Shown: positions 34,731-45,814, numbered from the stretch's first letter. The stretch is 64,000 bases of DNA from Periglandula ipomoeae IasaF13 (GCA_000222875.2 AFRD01000022.1:62001-126000); one strand, 5' to 3'. The notes: generated by a model from the letters alone, not told the origin. Numbers and translations: made by a program.

Positions 34731-35090
34731 ATGATTGGCTTCGCCACGATCTGCACCGCTTTGTCGGTGTTCGCCAGCGCTGACCAGACGATCCGCAGCT
34801 GTCGTGAAGCTGGACAACTTGTCGGAAAGAAGATATCTCAGAATAGAGTTGGAGGACCTGCCAGTAGTGGAGTATGTTCTTTTCATTCACTTTCATCTCG
34901 CTTCTCACACGATGCGGTCGACGAGTGCTATTGAGACTAACAGAGAGTATAGGCCATTACGGCACAGAACCTCCCGGCGCCTTACCGTATCGTCGGGCCT
35001 GACGAGTTCGTGACAGCGGACTACATTCCCGATCGACTGACTGTGTATTTGGACGACTCGGGGACTGTGACAAGGGCGAGTTGTGGTTAG
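34731..35090 (+). CDS. I78-family peptidase inhibitor, small, probably secreted
   Basis: Exons are 34731-34871 and 34953-35090, giving 92 residues. The intron has donor GTATGT and acceptor GTATAG, phase 0. The family signature is in exon 2: YRIVGPDEFVTADYIPDRL, then VYLDDSGTVTRASCG, matching the I78 pattern of R-I-x-P-x-x-x-V-T-x-D-Y-x-x-x-R-L and the terminal x-C-G. The Cys in IRSCREAGQLVG and the terminal Cys can form the family's disulfide. The N-terminus MIGFATICTALSVFASA is hydrophobic and could be a short signal peptide. I78 proteins inhibit serine proteases; in a fungus the target may be host or endogenous subtilisins (inference). Confidence 0.8.
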
Positions 35091-36079
35091 GGCGATTGTG
35101 TTTCCAACTTCTCCCACTAGAGAGAGGGTTTTTGTTTACGAGAAGAATGAAAATGGCTAGGGTGGGCGACGAAGATCTGCCAATTGCACAGTCTGACTCG
35201 TTGCAGTGACAATGGAGGACACTGTGTTTAGCTCAAAGACCTAACGCCTTCGTTCAGAACCAGAGTTATTCTGAATTTGCAAATTTGCATGCGTGTATCT
35301 TCTCATAATGTGAGGAAGTCGTTGGAAACGACCTTGACGTACCATAACAGGCATGGAGCCGAGGGTGTGAGGACACACAAACTTTCGTCGATGGAGAGTC
35401 TTGATGCTAAAGGCTACATCGAACTCCAATTTTCGTGCGATTGCAGCCCTGAGAGCCTTTGAGATCACTGATTTAATTGACCAGCAGCTAAATGAGCGAC
35501 AAAAATGTCCCTCTCCCGCTATCATGCTGCTATGCAAACATCCCAGCACAAACAGCCGCCAATATGTAATGAAAGAGTCGAGGACACCGGCTCACTCTGA
35601 TTTCGCCATGTGCGGAGTTAGGTTCGGAAAGAAACTAAAATAGCAAATAACAAGGCTCAGGGGAATGGTATTAAGTTGAGATTGCGATGCAGCGTGTAGG
35701 TATCTGATAGGCCCCTTCAACCACAGCCTTATGCAGACTGACTGCCAACAGGTTGATATGCTGCATAGATCCAGATCAAACAGACGCATGCAATCAATTC
35801 TTCATGCATAGCTGCCCAACATGAAGCGCTAACAGTGCATTGAGCGGAGAGTCACCATTGCAAGAGAGAAAGTACGCCGAAATGGGGTATAACATGGTCC
35901 TTCCTTTTCAAATACTAGCAACAACCCACGACCTTTGGTCAGTTTCGCAACTTGTTCAAACATCTTTCAGAAGCGCATACAGCATCACAAATAGCTTTCA
36001 ATCTGCAAAACTTTGGGCAAATCGCAACAGACACATCATTAGTGTTCGAATTGATCTCAAGACCAGCCGTCACGAAACC
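35091..36079. other. Intergenic region upstream of the exonuclease gene
   Basis: About 1 kb with no supported gene. The exonuclease frame stays open upstream to 35840, but that part has no conserved sequence and is read as leader. Confidence 0.4.
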
Positions 36080-37327
36080 ATGGCTCCCGCAACGAACACC
36101 TCACCAGCAAACCATCGCTGCAAGATATGTAAAAAGAGCTTCAAGTTCTACGAAGGACTTGCTAATCACTGTATCGCACTCTTTCATCAGCAGAACCAAT
36201 GCTGTAGGCTCTGCTCTCGGTTCTTCAAAAAGCCCAACGACCTCCAAGCTCATAATAGAAGCAAGCATGGTCCAGTGCTCGGGATCGCGAGTGAAAAGAA
36301 TGGCAGCCAGTCCAGCGATACGTCAACTGTGGTTATCAATGATGCCGTCTCCACGACGATTTCTACGCCAGCTCCTCCCACGGCCAATATCTTCATCAAC
36401 TACATCCACGTCCTTGCAGCTGTGTGTCACCCGCTCATCCGCTTGAAGCAGCAAGGCTACCTCATTCCCTCAGAGTACAGCCCATATGGCCGGAGGACCA
36501 TGAAATATAAACGAGATATATACATGTCCGCCCCAAGGGCAACACTGGGATCGACCAAGCGGAGAGCAATAGCGCTTGACTGCGAAATGGCAAGTGTCAG
36601 GGGACGACGACAGGAACTGATCAGTCTTTCGGCAATCGATTTTTCCACAGGTGAGGTTTTGATAGATACCCTCGTGAAGACCGTGCAGCAAGTAACCAAC
36701 TGGCGGAGTGAGTGTCACGGCATCACGCCAACTGTCATGTCCATGGCCGTGATAGAGAATCAAGTCCTCCATGGTTGGGAAGCGGCCAGGAGTGAGCTGT
36801 GGAAATACATGAACGAGAATACAATTCTCGTAGGACACAGCCTGCAACATGACCTTGATGTGCTGAGAATGGTCCACACCCGCGTTGTTGACTCGGTCAT
36901 ACTCACTGCACAAGCTGTGTTTGGTCGAGAAGCAAAGTTTGGTCGACTCTGGGGGCTGCAAACCCTCTGCGATGAACTCGTCGGCGTGCAGATCCGGCAG
37001 GGTACTTCATCGAGTCCAAAGCAAGGCGTGCACAGTGCTTTGGAAGACGCCATGGCGACCAGGAGTGTCATCATCACTTGCCTTACAGAGCCCGAGCGTT
37101 TGGGCGAATGGGCTGTAGAGAAGCATGCTGAGTTCGTGCTGGAACGTGAGAGGAGAGCAGCAGCCACGAGGGCACGCCGGCGGCGACAAGTTGAGCGGGA
37201 GCTTTTCGGTGATAGTCTGCATGACCTTGAGGAAGATGATGCTGTCTGGAGCGAGCATGAGGTATTGAGGTGGGAGGATGTCATCGACTACGAAATTTGG
37301 CCAATGTCTCCTCCTGACTCTGACTAA
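36080..37327 (+). CDS. DEDDh RNA exonuclease with N-terminal C2H2 fingers (Rex/ISG20 type)
   Basis: A single-exon gene of 415 residues. The start was chosen at the strong context aaaccATGGct; in-frame ATGs upstream are not conserved-looking. Residues 10-60 hold two C2H2-like units (CKICKKSFKFYEGLANHC and CRLCSRFFKKPNDLQAH). The exonuclease fold follows, with Exo I ALDCEMA (D167, E169), Exo II VGHSLQHDLDVLRM (D258) and Exo III HSALEDAMAT (H318, D323), the complete DEDDh set. The C-terminus is Arg/Ala-rich (RERRAAATRARRRRQVER), then acidic. Relatives trim rRNA, snoRNA or 5S RNA 3' ends in the nucleus. The frame is intact. Confidence 0.9.
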   Translation: MAPATNTSPANHRCKICKKSFKFYEGLANHCIALFHQQNQCCRLCSRFFKKPNDLQAHNRSKHGPVLGIASEKNGSQSSDTSTVVINDAVSTTISTPAPPTANIFINYIHVLAAVCHPLIRLKQQGYLIPSEYSPYGRRTMKYKRDIYMSAPRATLGSTKRRAIALDCEMASVRGRRQELISLSAIDFSTGEVLIDTLVKTVQQVTNWRSECHGITPTVMSMAVIENQVLHGWEAARSELWKYMNENTILVGHSLQHDLDVLRMVHTRVVDSVILTAQAVFGREAKFGRLWGLQTLCDELVGVQIRQGTSSSPKQGVHSALEDAMATRSVIITCLTEPERLGEWAVEKHAEFVLERERRAAATRARRRRQVERELFGDSLHDLEEDDAVWSEHEVLRWEDVIDYEIWPMSPPDSD

Positions 37328-37536
37328 GTGGTTCGAAGGGGAATCGCTCACATCGGCTCAGCCTGTCGCCGGGGAACAGACTACAGATAGCAGCACTACT
37401 AGGTAGAAGAAGCCCAAGGCGCTCTGCTGTACCATGTTGACATCCCGCGGATTCTTCGTGGTTCATTCCAGCTCTCAATTGACCAGATAATGTACAATTC
37501 CGGGTCCCATGCGACTCGTTTCTAGTGCGGCTTAAT

Positions 37537-38584
37537 CTAATCCTTCTCCGCGATGGCTTGTAATCTATCATCAATCTCGTCCTCGGTGAGCATTCGGAAC
37601 GCAGGGTCAGTACCCTCCTTACCATCGGCACGAGGGCCGCCGCAGATGCCAATCTCAATCTCTCCCTTCTTGAAGTCCATGCTGAGCACCGTACTCAGCG
37701 TCGTGATGGCGAGCTCGACAACCTCTTCCCATGATCCTTCGGCATGCTCCTTATTGCGCAACTTCTTCTCCAAGTGATTCAGAGCCTCCTGTTGTTTGGG
37801 CCCTGCGGCAGTGCCCTTGTATCCGATGTAGTATCCGGCGGGATCGCACTTGTATAGTTGTGGCCCGAATTCGGCATCGAGGGAGATGATCGTCGTGGCA
37901 ACACCGTATGGGCGCATATATGCCTGTTCCAGGTTAGTCAAGATTGCCCGCCGCTTCGAGCTTGTCAACTCATTCACATACTCTTTGTGTGTACACTTGG
38001 CTAATGTTCGCCAGTCGCTTGGCCAAGACGTCGGCGGGCATTTCGTAGCCGAACTTGTATCGGAACTCGGCAGCTTCACCCTGAGCTCGCTGAGCAAAAG
38101 CTCTCGCGTCGGCAATGGAGCCAGTGATGACGCATCCTACTGAAGGGGAGATTTGGAAGATGTGGGAGACTGAGGAGGGATCGATAAGCTTGTCCTGTTG
38201 ATTCGTTAGCACACGTCACTTCTTCATCGCTTGGTAGTTACAGCTCGAGACGTACTGGGACCTTCTTTTGCGACAAAACTACGGCGCAGTCCTTTCCTCG
38301 TACACCCACGGACATGATATTCGCTGCCGTGATTGCCTTGAAGGCATATTCTGCGACTCGTCAGCAAGCCGATTGTTGATGCGTGGTAGCCCGTCCTGAC
38401 GCAGGATACGGGTTGGTTTTTTCGTCAATGATGCGAAGAACGTACCGACTTGGTAGAGTCGACCATTGTCGGAGAAGATGGTAATGTGTCTGTCGTAAGC
38501 GCTGGCTGCAAATCATGAATGTTAGAGCCATCATCATCTCCCTATCAGCAGAGCTAAGCTTAGGCAAACCGACGTACCAGACAT
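37537..38584 (-). CDS. scl1: 20S proteasome alpha-1 subunit (Scl1/PSMA6)
   Basis: Core-particle alpha-ring subunit. Five exons on the minus strand: 38584-38578, 38505-38446, 38350-38256, 38194-37982 and 37923-37537, giving 253 residues (the yeast protein has 252). The first exon is only 7 nt (ATG TCT G). Joins give the alpha-subunit N-terminal signature YDRHITIFSDNGRLYQVEYAF, then SVGVRGKDCAVVLSQKKVP, DKLIDPSSVSHIFQI, YGYE-like FRYKFGYEMPADVLAKRLAN and YTQRAYMRPYGV. The C-terminal half has YYIGYKGTAAGPKQQEA. Intron donors are mostly GTACGT or GTATGT. All frames join cleanly. Divergent to the WKF gene. Confidence 0.95.
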
Positions 38585-39487
38585 TGTGAAAGGTGGGCAG
38601 CCCTAATCAGGGCAAAACGGTTGTGTATGATGATTGAATGCTCAAGGAAAAGGTCGGGGTCGGTGGCACTCTGTGGGAGACAATTGATGAGCTGGGGTTG
38701 ATGACGGTGATGGAGCTGTCGTCGAACAAGCCAAACGCGTTACGTTAGCATGAGCTTGCCTGGAGCCGCACGAGGCAACGGAAGCTTGCGAGCAAGGCTG
38801 GGTTGTTGCCTTGGCGGTCGGTGTTGGCGCCTCAGGCCGCCAGCAGGATGGAAGCTGCACACGTGCGACCAGCAGGCACTCTAAAGGCCCAAGTGTCGAG
38901 GAAAGGCATCAGTGGGGACGTTCCAGTTACTTCAACTCCACTTGTTGCTGCACCAAGAACAGCGCTTGCTGCCCAACCGGCGTGCTATCACCAGTCGCTG
39001 TTCACCTCTGCTTGACTCTCCGGCCGTGGCGTTTGTTCTCGGAATTGTGACTCTTACCTTGGTGTTGTGACGGACTTGGGTGGATGAGAAATGCTCCCAC
39101 AAGTACGTATGTCCTGTGTCTGCCATCGCGATTCTGGGACTAGGGGCGGCTGGGAAGGGCCAGGGTCTTGATCGGACCCAGAAAAAAGTTGAAAGATCTA
39201 GCAAGCGTCTAAAATCCAGTCTCCGACTCTGAACCAACACGACGACGACCGACTTCATTGCATTTTATCTCGTGTTCCTGTGATCTGATTTCAGTCCATA
39301 ATCAGCAAGAGGTCGTGATCTTCGCACACCGACCCGAGACAACGAGCACCACTGGTGTGGACACAGTTCCGAGATATTGTGCGCCGTCATCGAAGCCTGT
39401 GGTGCCAAATCCTGTTCACCCAGCCTCCATTCCTCTCTCGCCATCACACTCAGCAGGAGAACCTTCAAGACTCAAACCTGATTCAAG
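38585..39487. promoter_or_regulatory. Divergent promoter of proteasome alpha-1 and WKF genes
   Basis: A 0.9-kb head-to-head spacer. No recognised proteasome-associated element (such as PACE GGTGGCAAA) was found by eye. No gene is seen. Confidence 0.35.
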
Positions 39488-40711
39488 ATGACGTCGTCTC
39501 AAGGCGCAACTGCACAACAAGTGCCAGCATGGAAGCGTTTGGGCCTTAAACTCAAGCAGCCCGGTGCTGCATCGGACTCTGCGATTGGTACCCCGGCCGT
39601 TGGGCATCCAAGCAGCTCCCAGCGCGAAGCCCAATCGAACAAGAGAAAAATTGATGCCCCGCTGGCCACAACGCCGTCCTCTGCATTTAAAAAGCCTCGA
39701 AGGGAAAGTCAAGCTCATCAGAGTGCCGAAAATAACTCAAACCTGAGGAAAAAGAAGTCTGTGACATTTGGGGACACGCCAACAAAGAACGCAAGTACCA
39801 CAGGTCTCAAAGACTCCAACAACAAGTCCCCGAAATCAAAGAAGAGCAAAGGTCTGGCCAAGAAACAGACACCTGCCGCACCTGTCGACATCAAGCCTGC
39901 CCTTGATTACCTCCGACAGTGGAAAACATCTCGCGACAACTGGAAGTTCAATAAGAACCTCCAGTCTCTTCTCATAAAACGGGTATTCGAGGCCGATGAT
40001 ATCCCCGTATCCGACATTGATACTTTCTATGAATATATACGCGACCTGAAAGGATTTGTGAGGACGAGGCTGCACGAGACTGCTATGGAAATACGGACAA
40101 AGGATATCGCAGACGGCCCATCGGGATTCCCGTCGGGCACCAAAGATCTCGAGAGCAAGCAACAGTCTTACGAAACACTACTTTCCGACCTATTGCGAGC
40201 GCAACACCTTGGTCAGAAGCGCAAGGGCTACGATGAAGTCGAATTCGTCGCCTCTTCTGACGCAGGCGACGTCATCATTCGCCGTGTTGTCAAGCGCATG
40301 CGAGCAGAGCTGATCATCCACGAGTTATCAGATGGCGAGCAGACCGATACCAGCCGGACGACAGCCTCCTCGGACAACACGCTCACTACAAGCGACAACC
40401 ATGCTACCATGACGACTGACGGCGACAAACAAGTCAAATTGAACGATGGCCCGGCCAAGCGCCGACGTAAGCTCCGTGTCAACATGGACGACAGCAGCAG
40501 CTCCGAGTCAGACTCTGACAGTGATTCGGATGACAGCAACAGCTCGTCAGATGATTCCGATGATTCTGAAGACTCCGACTCCGACTCTGACGCAGACGAG
40601 AACAATGAAGAGGATGACGGCTACGAATCATCGAGCAGTTCTTCATCTTCGTCGTCGTCCTCGGCAGATGAGTCCGACTCTGATGACGACAGCGCCGAGG
40701 ATGATGACTAG
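39488..40711 (+). CDS. WKF-domain protein (C7orf50-like), nucleolar-type
   Basis: A single-exon gene of 407 residues. Residues 1-130 are basic and disordered with nuclear-localisation-like stretches (SNKRKIDAP, FKKPRRES, KSPKSKKSKGLAKK). The WKF domain covers about residues 137-200, with ALDYLRQWKTSRDNWKFNK and LLIKRVFEADDIPVSDI. The C-terminus from about residue 310 is a nearly pure Ser/Asp/Glu tract with serine runs. The family is associated with nucleolar RNA processing in animals; the fungal function is inferred. The DNA encoding the tail is a low-complexity repeat. Intact. Confidence 0.88.
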   Translation: MTSSQGATAQQVPAWKRLGLKLKQPGAASDSAIGTPAVGHPSSSQREAQSNKRKIDAPLATTPSSAFKKPRRESQAHQSAENNSNLRKKKSVTFGDTPTKNASTTGLKDSNNKSPKSKKSKGLAKKQTPAAPVDIKPALDYLRQWKTSRDNWKFNKNLQSLLIKRVFEADDIPVSDIDTFYEYIRDLKGFVRTRLHETAMEIRTKDIADGPSGFPSGTKDLESKQQSYETLLSDLLRAQHLGQKRKGYDEVEFVASSDAGDVIIRRVVKRMRAELIIHELSDGEQTDTSRTTASSDNTLTTSDNHATMTTDGDKQVKLNDGPAKRRRKLRVNMDDSSSSESDSDSDSDDSNSSSDDSDDSEDSDSDSDADENNEEDDGYESSSSSSSSSSSSADESDSDDDSAEDDD

Positions 40712-41008
40712 ACATGTACGAGATTTGAGATGAGATGCCCTCACGGGATGTATGAGAACAGAAAGATATGAAGGAGTTTCGGAGTTGTGAATAACAAGTG
40801 TCAGCATCCTTTTAGACTGTACCATTTATGGCATTCACACCGCCACTGGTGGACACATCAAAGAGATACCCAAGAAGGCCACGCAGGGGGCCATTGAATT
40901 TATGTAAAAAGTTGTTGGATTGGACATATGCATATGGAAAGAACCTGGTAGTTAGAACGCAGCAATGCAGCAGTTTCACATTTTTATTCTACATATTTCA
41001 ACACATCC

Positions 41009-41939
41009 TCAAGCATACAGTTTTGTGAAACCCCCCTCAGGCGGCTGCAGCCAATTCCTCGCATCATACTCCCTATCATCGCCCTCAATAATATGGAAAG
41101 TGTAGATGATCTTTCCCTTTTGGCTCGTATTCCTCTCGCTCTTGTGCAGCAGATTTCCATGGATCAAGACGAGATCACCGGCTTTCACCTCGCCGGGCAC
41201 ATAATCCTCGTCACGACCTACCTGGCCCTGCCCCTTCTTCGCACCTCCTCCCCTAGGGAACCTATTTCCTTCATTATCCACCATCTCAGTTCCCGTATTC
41301 CCCTTCTTCCTAACCAACCTCTTCTCCACATCCGCCCACTCATGACTCCCCGGCAAGAAACTCAAACATCCATTCTCAAGAGTCGCATCCTCAAGGGCAT
41401 ACCAGAATCCCGTCGCAGAGGGAGGATCCGTGTACAAAAACGTCGAATCCTGATGCGGAGGCACCGCCCCTCCTATCTCAGGCTGTTTGCAAATCACCAT
41501 GCTTTGCAGACACCGCGGGTCAGCGTAGCCCAGTGATCTTGCCACTGCAGCGGGACACTTCTCCTGTCGAGAGGAGGGCAGAATCATCAATGAGGCGCGC
41601 AAAGGGCGGTGATAGCGCGTGAAGAACATGACCGATCTTGTTGACGGCTTTTTCCTTGGGCTTGGTCAGGTTGCCCTGCTCGTCAAAGGCATCTTCCTCG
41701 AAGAAGAAGCGGATCTTGTCGCCTGAGGTGAGGAAGTAGTCGTCGCCGACGTGCTCGGATGTTTGGCCCGTGGAAAACCGTGTGAGGGGGTGGTCCTTTA
41801 GAGAGAAGTTTTCGAGGAGCGACTGGGTTTCTTTCAGGAGGGACGAGACTGTTTTTGGGCGGAGGGCGTTGCGGATGATGAGGTAGCCATCTTTGTTGAA
41901 GGATGAGAGCTGTTCGGGGGTGAGGCCGGGGGCGGGCAT
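41009..41939 (-). CDS. Phytanoyl-CoA dioxygenase (PhyH) family protein, with a one-base frameshift
   Basis: Fe(II)/2-oxoglutarate dioxygenase of the PHYHD1-like subgroup. The start is the ATG at 41939 (MPAPGLTPEQLSSFNKDGYL). The first frame runs through NKIGHVLHALSPPFARLI. The protein continues one base shifted as AAVARSLGYADPRCLQSM, VPPHQDSTFLYTDP (HxD iron ligands), ATGFWYALEDATLENG, FLPGSHEW and LIHGNLLHKSERNTS (distal His and the 2OG-binding Arg). The shift lies at about 41550-41590. Removing one base gives 309 residues. No GT-AG intron fits without deleting the conserved NKIGHxLHxL block. All catalytic residues survive, so a sequencing error or a very recent lesion is possible. Confidence 0.85.
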
Positions 41940-42617
41940 TGCGGTTTGTGAGACGCGACGTTGCTTTTCGATGTGGCTTTTTGGTAATAGCCCGGAGAGT
42001 CAGAGGCTGATATGTCTCAAATTGAGTTTCCTTGTGCTGAATTTGGAATGCTTGGTTCTGGCTTTCAGAAGTCTGAAAGGATGAGAAACGTCGCTATTCT
42101 TACATGATGAGAGGTCCGAATTTGTACAGAGCCGTCACCCCGCCTGCCTCCACAGCGGGGTGTTAGTTTGATAAGACGGAGACCTCCGATCGTCTGGATT
42201 CGTCCACATGCAGCATAGAAAAGGGAACATGTGAATGTAATTATTGAACCGTAAATTATGGTCAAGAGTAAAGTTCCGTTGAGAAAGGTGGATGTTTCTG
42301 CAGAAGGAGCTACCAACATGGAGCAGATGTGATGTTCAGGTTGGTAACTTATTCCTTTGATGCCCTTCTCATTCTTCTTTTTCTTTAGGTCTCATAAATT
42401 TAAGTCACAAGTAGTGAGGTATACGTTCAAAGAGAGCATATGAACATGTTATAATTCGTCAGTATTAAGTTATATAATGCAAAGCAACTAATGCACCAGA
42501 AATCTTACGCATCAACGCCCGACACGAGAAAAGCAATACGCTGCGCTCCAATTATGTACATGAAGCGAAATCTTAACGTGCTCTTGACAAAGTTGGAGAT
42601 TGGGAAAGGCTCTGGGT
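41940..42617. other. Intergenic region between PhyH-like and four-TM genes
   Basis: About 0.7 kb, AT-rich toward 42400-42500. It is the PhyH-like promoter and the 3' region of the four-TM gene. Nothing else is recognised. Confidence 0.4.
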
Positions 42618-43470
42618 TCACGCATCAAGCGGATCCTCCAAAAAGTCATAACCTTCCTCCGGCGGCAGCAAGTATGCCGACACAGTCAGGCCAATAGCAC
42701 CAGCTAGAGAAATAATAGCACTGGCAAGACTCAAGTTCCAAGAGACGTCAAGGTGCCAACCAGGGATAGTAAATTGGTCGTCGTGGTCAAACAGATAGGC
42801 GACGGCGGAAATGACGACGAACTGAACAATCACCACAAAGGTGAGCATGCCGCTGACGAGAGGCCAGCCGGTCCCGCGTCTATACTTGCCGCCCTTGATA
42901 ACAACGAGAAAGCAGACGAGACTGGCAAGACACAGAATGGCACAGAAGGAAGCGAGGAATCCGACCGTCTCCCACACGGAGCAGAAGTAGCGCCCGTTGG
43001 CACCTTCGCACAGATCGGGAGGAGGATAAGGCTTGCACGGCGGGTCGTGCGTATTGAAGCAGCGCTCATGTAAGCCGACCTAGACATCGAAGGTATCGCC
43101 TTTGGGGGTGGTGACGTGGTACGATATCCAGTTTGGCTGGAAGATGGAGGCTATGATCATGGCAGTCGCTGCATATTGAAGTTAGCTTTAGAGTTGCAGA
43201 TCGCGATAAAAAGAGAAACAAGATTAAGAATGAAACGGGCACAGAGTATTTCGATCTTTTGACTTTAGACGTCGTCGACTCGGAGGCAAAAGAGCGTGTT
43301 GCTGGTGCCATCATCGTTCGACTTCATCTTCAAAGACGTCATTTGCCGACTTGCGGGGCGGCAGTGTTCAATCGCATGCACCGAAAACGGGCTGGAATCA
43401 TGGCTGCGAAGATTGACTTACAGGCTGCGAAAGCCGCCAGGGCTGTCGAGTAAACATAGAGACGAGTCAT
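42618..43470 (-). pseudogene. Four-transmembrane (claudin-like) protein with premature TAG
   Basis: Exons (minus) are 43470-43422 and 43168-42618, 200 codons. The intron has donor GTAAGT and acceptor ATGCAG, and the frame is kept. TM1 is split by the intron (LYVYSTALAAFAAC and TAMIIASIFQPNW). An extracellular loop follows with several Cys (GLHERCFNTHDPPCKPYPP and DLCEG). TM2-TM4 are VGFLASFCAILCLASLVCFL, LTFVVIVQFVVISAVAYLF and LASAIISLAGAIGLTVSAYL. A TAG at 43082-43080 (codon 46) interrupts FDV and VGLHERC. The frame resumes immediately with a full conserved-looking remainder, so the stop looks recent or erroneous. No intron can remove it. Fungal relatives have no firm function. Confidence 0.75.
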
Positions 43471-44664
43471 CTCGGCGACGTGCACGCGCAATGAGTGGCG
43501 GCGCGACGGAAGGCAGAGGTGCAAAAGACACGGTTGATTGAGGAGGGAGAGGAAATTCGATAACGATTTGTTGGTGGCGGTGACGGTGTCGCTGACCGCG
43601 GCAGCAAACAACGGACGATTGTGGGGCGCATTGGCTCCGTGTGGGCAGCACAGGCAGGAGGCAGGAGCCTGCAGAAACAGAGGCAGAGGCAGCCAGCAGC
43701 AAACGAGATCGATGGTTGAGACAGCCAGATGCGCCCAGGTGCTGCACGTGATTGGCGGTGCTGCAGAGCTGATACCGATGGCTGTACGTCAGGTGCTACT
43801 CAATGCACCTCATCAACTGTCATTTTTGAGCCTCTCCTCCGTTGAAAACAACACGATATCATCTCTCGCAGCCAAAACGCGATGCGCCGTGATGAGTTGA
43901 ATTAGTTGTCTCATCACCGTCGCAGTACGAACCAGGCTTGTCACCGCTGCTCCACGCCATTATTGGATTCAGTTGTGACAATCTGCTCTTCAACAGTGCG
44001 TCCCCAGGCCACGACAGGCGACAATGACAGAGTCAGCTTTTGGCCAGCTGCTCGCACAATCCATTACTCTCAATGGTCACACGAGAGATCTCAAAATATC
44101 CATCGGGTCCAAGTCGCGTATTTCGCAATCTTATGACGCACCATCACGTGAATGCTACCAAAATGCCAGACGATAGGCAAAATCGCACTATGCCACAACA
44201 AACCGGAATGGTGACAAGGGAGAAAAGCACCGGATCAAGACACAAAACTTCGCTTACCCCGAGATTCAAATTAATGCCTCCGAGCTTATTTCTCGGGGCA
44301 GCCAATGTCTGGGTTGTCTGTTCCTAATTTGGGCTCGGGTTTCTCGCATTGGTACAAATTTGATCGACATAGTTGGTTAAACTGGACCCTTGGTGTCAAT
44401 CACCGTGTCCATCCCGCCAGCTATATACGTCAAGGGGGTTCCAGAGTCGCCAAAAATGGTTCTGGTACCTCGTTGCTAGGACCATCAAGTGACGTGTGTC
44501 TTGCAACTTTAAATTCCAATTGCTTACTTCTTGTGAATTGTAGTATGCTATATAAGGGACGTGGCGCCGCTACTTATCCCCGGTTGAATCGATGTAAACC
44601 AACGATTACAGCCCTAGAGCTTCTCATGCCAAGTACAACTTAAGACTTTCACAATTCTTTCAAA
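43471..44664. promoter_or_regulatory. Divergent promoter of the four-TM and GH24 genes
   Basis: About 1.2 kb. A clear TATA box, tatataa at 44549-44555, lies about 110 bp upstream of the GH24 ATG. No gene is recognised inside. Confidence 0.45.
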
Positions 44665-45384
44665 ATGGTTCAGCTTTCAGTCTCAAGCCTCGTCCTCCTT
44701 GCCGCGACGGCTCTGGCTGCCCCTGAGCGCCGTGCCTGCGTTGGTCCTCCTGTCAACGATGCCACCGTTCAAATTATCAAATTATCAAAGACTCCGAAGG
44801 CTTTGTTGCATCACCCAGTAAGTAATAGCCGCGCATGAGATCAGTCCTCTTACGTGTAGAAGCAGTACTCGCTAACACAAGCGACTTCACAGAGCCCGAT
44901 CCTGTTGGTCTTCCCACCGTTGGCTATGGCCACAAGTGTCAGCAAAAGAACTGTGCCGAAGCCAAGTTCCCGTTCCCATTGAATGAGGATACAGGTACCC
45001 AATTGCTCAAGAACGATATCACAGTATGTAGCCTCTTATTCATCTCACCCAGCTAGTAATTTCTAGCAGTCTTTGCTAATGTTATCATAGCCCGCCCAGC
45101 AGTGTATCACCCTCGGCACAGGATCCAACGTCCGCCTCAACATCAACCAGTACGGCGCTCTGGTGAGCTGGGCTTTCAACGTTGGATGCGGCGCGGCCAA
45201 GTCATCTACGCTTATTAGCCTCCTGAACAAGGGAGAAGATCCCAATGCAGTAATCGCCAGCGAGCTGCCACAATGGAACAAGGGCGGCGGCAAGGTGCTG
45301 CCCGGTCTGGTAACACGACGAAAGAAGGAAGTGGCATTGGCGCAGACACCTACTGGTCAGGGAGCTTTGCCTGTGAACTGTTAG
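44665..45384 (+). pseudogene. Secreted GH24 phage-type lysozyme, broken by an 8-bp tandem duplication
   Basis: Muramidase of the T4-lysozyme family. Exons are 44665-44817, 44893-45023 and 45091-45384. The signal peptide is MVQLSVSSLVLLAATALAA. The octamer attatcaa occurs twice in direct succession (44773-44780 and 44781-44788) and shifts the frame after codon 36. Removing one copy gives IIKDSEGFVASP, which carries the GH24 catalytic Glu, and puts the splice phases right: the join to exon 2 reads KPDPVGLPTVGYGHKC. Exon 3 holds NQYGALVSWAFNVGCG and LPQWNKGGGKVLPGLVTRR. The corrected length is 189 residues. As written, the product loses the catalytic Glu context and terminates in exon 2. Fungal GH24 enzymes are thought to derive from bacteria or phage and to act against bacteria. 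Confidence 0.85.
44773..44788 (+). repeat. 8-bp perfect tandem duplication inside GH24 exon 1
   Basis: attatcaa is repeated directly with no spacer. The unit is not a multiple of three, so it frameshifts the lysozyme gene just before the catalytic Glu codon. It is typical of replication slippage. Confidence 0.9.
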
Positions 45385-45814
45385 GGTCAAGAGGGGGATT
45401 GAAACTCTAAATTCTATATCATTAGTCTTGATCATTTATTGATGCAATCCGACTTCAACGAAGAATTTTAGTTTCGTGATGAATAATTGCATCCAGCTTG
45501 GATGAAGGATGTAAATGGTAACTTGACTGCCCAATCTTGTCCAGAGCCGCGCAAGTACTCAATTTGCGACGCTCTCAACTCTCGAAGTAAAATTAATTCA
45601 ATACTGTTATCCCAGTTCATTACGCTTATTCTAGTATCTAATGTGCTATCCTCTGTTCCCTAAAATCAAGACGTTGCAGTCAACTCGCATCCCGGCAACA
45701 ACGTCTGCAAACCCCACACCCCACAACATCAGCCGTCACCACCCGCTCTGTCATCGCACCGATGATGATAAAACACCACGCAACCTCTCCAACAAACACA
45801 TCAACCCACCCGAC
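45385..45814. other. Intergenic region and 5' leader of the Nit3 gene
   Basis: About 0.4 kb. The Nit3 frame is open from 45641 but upstream codons are not conserved-looking. Confidence 0.4.
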
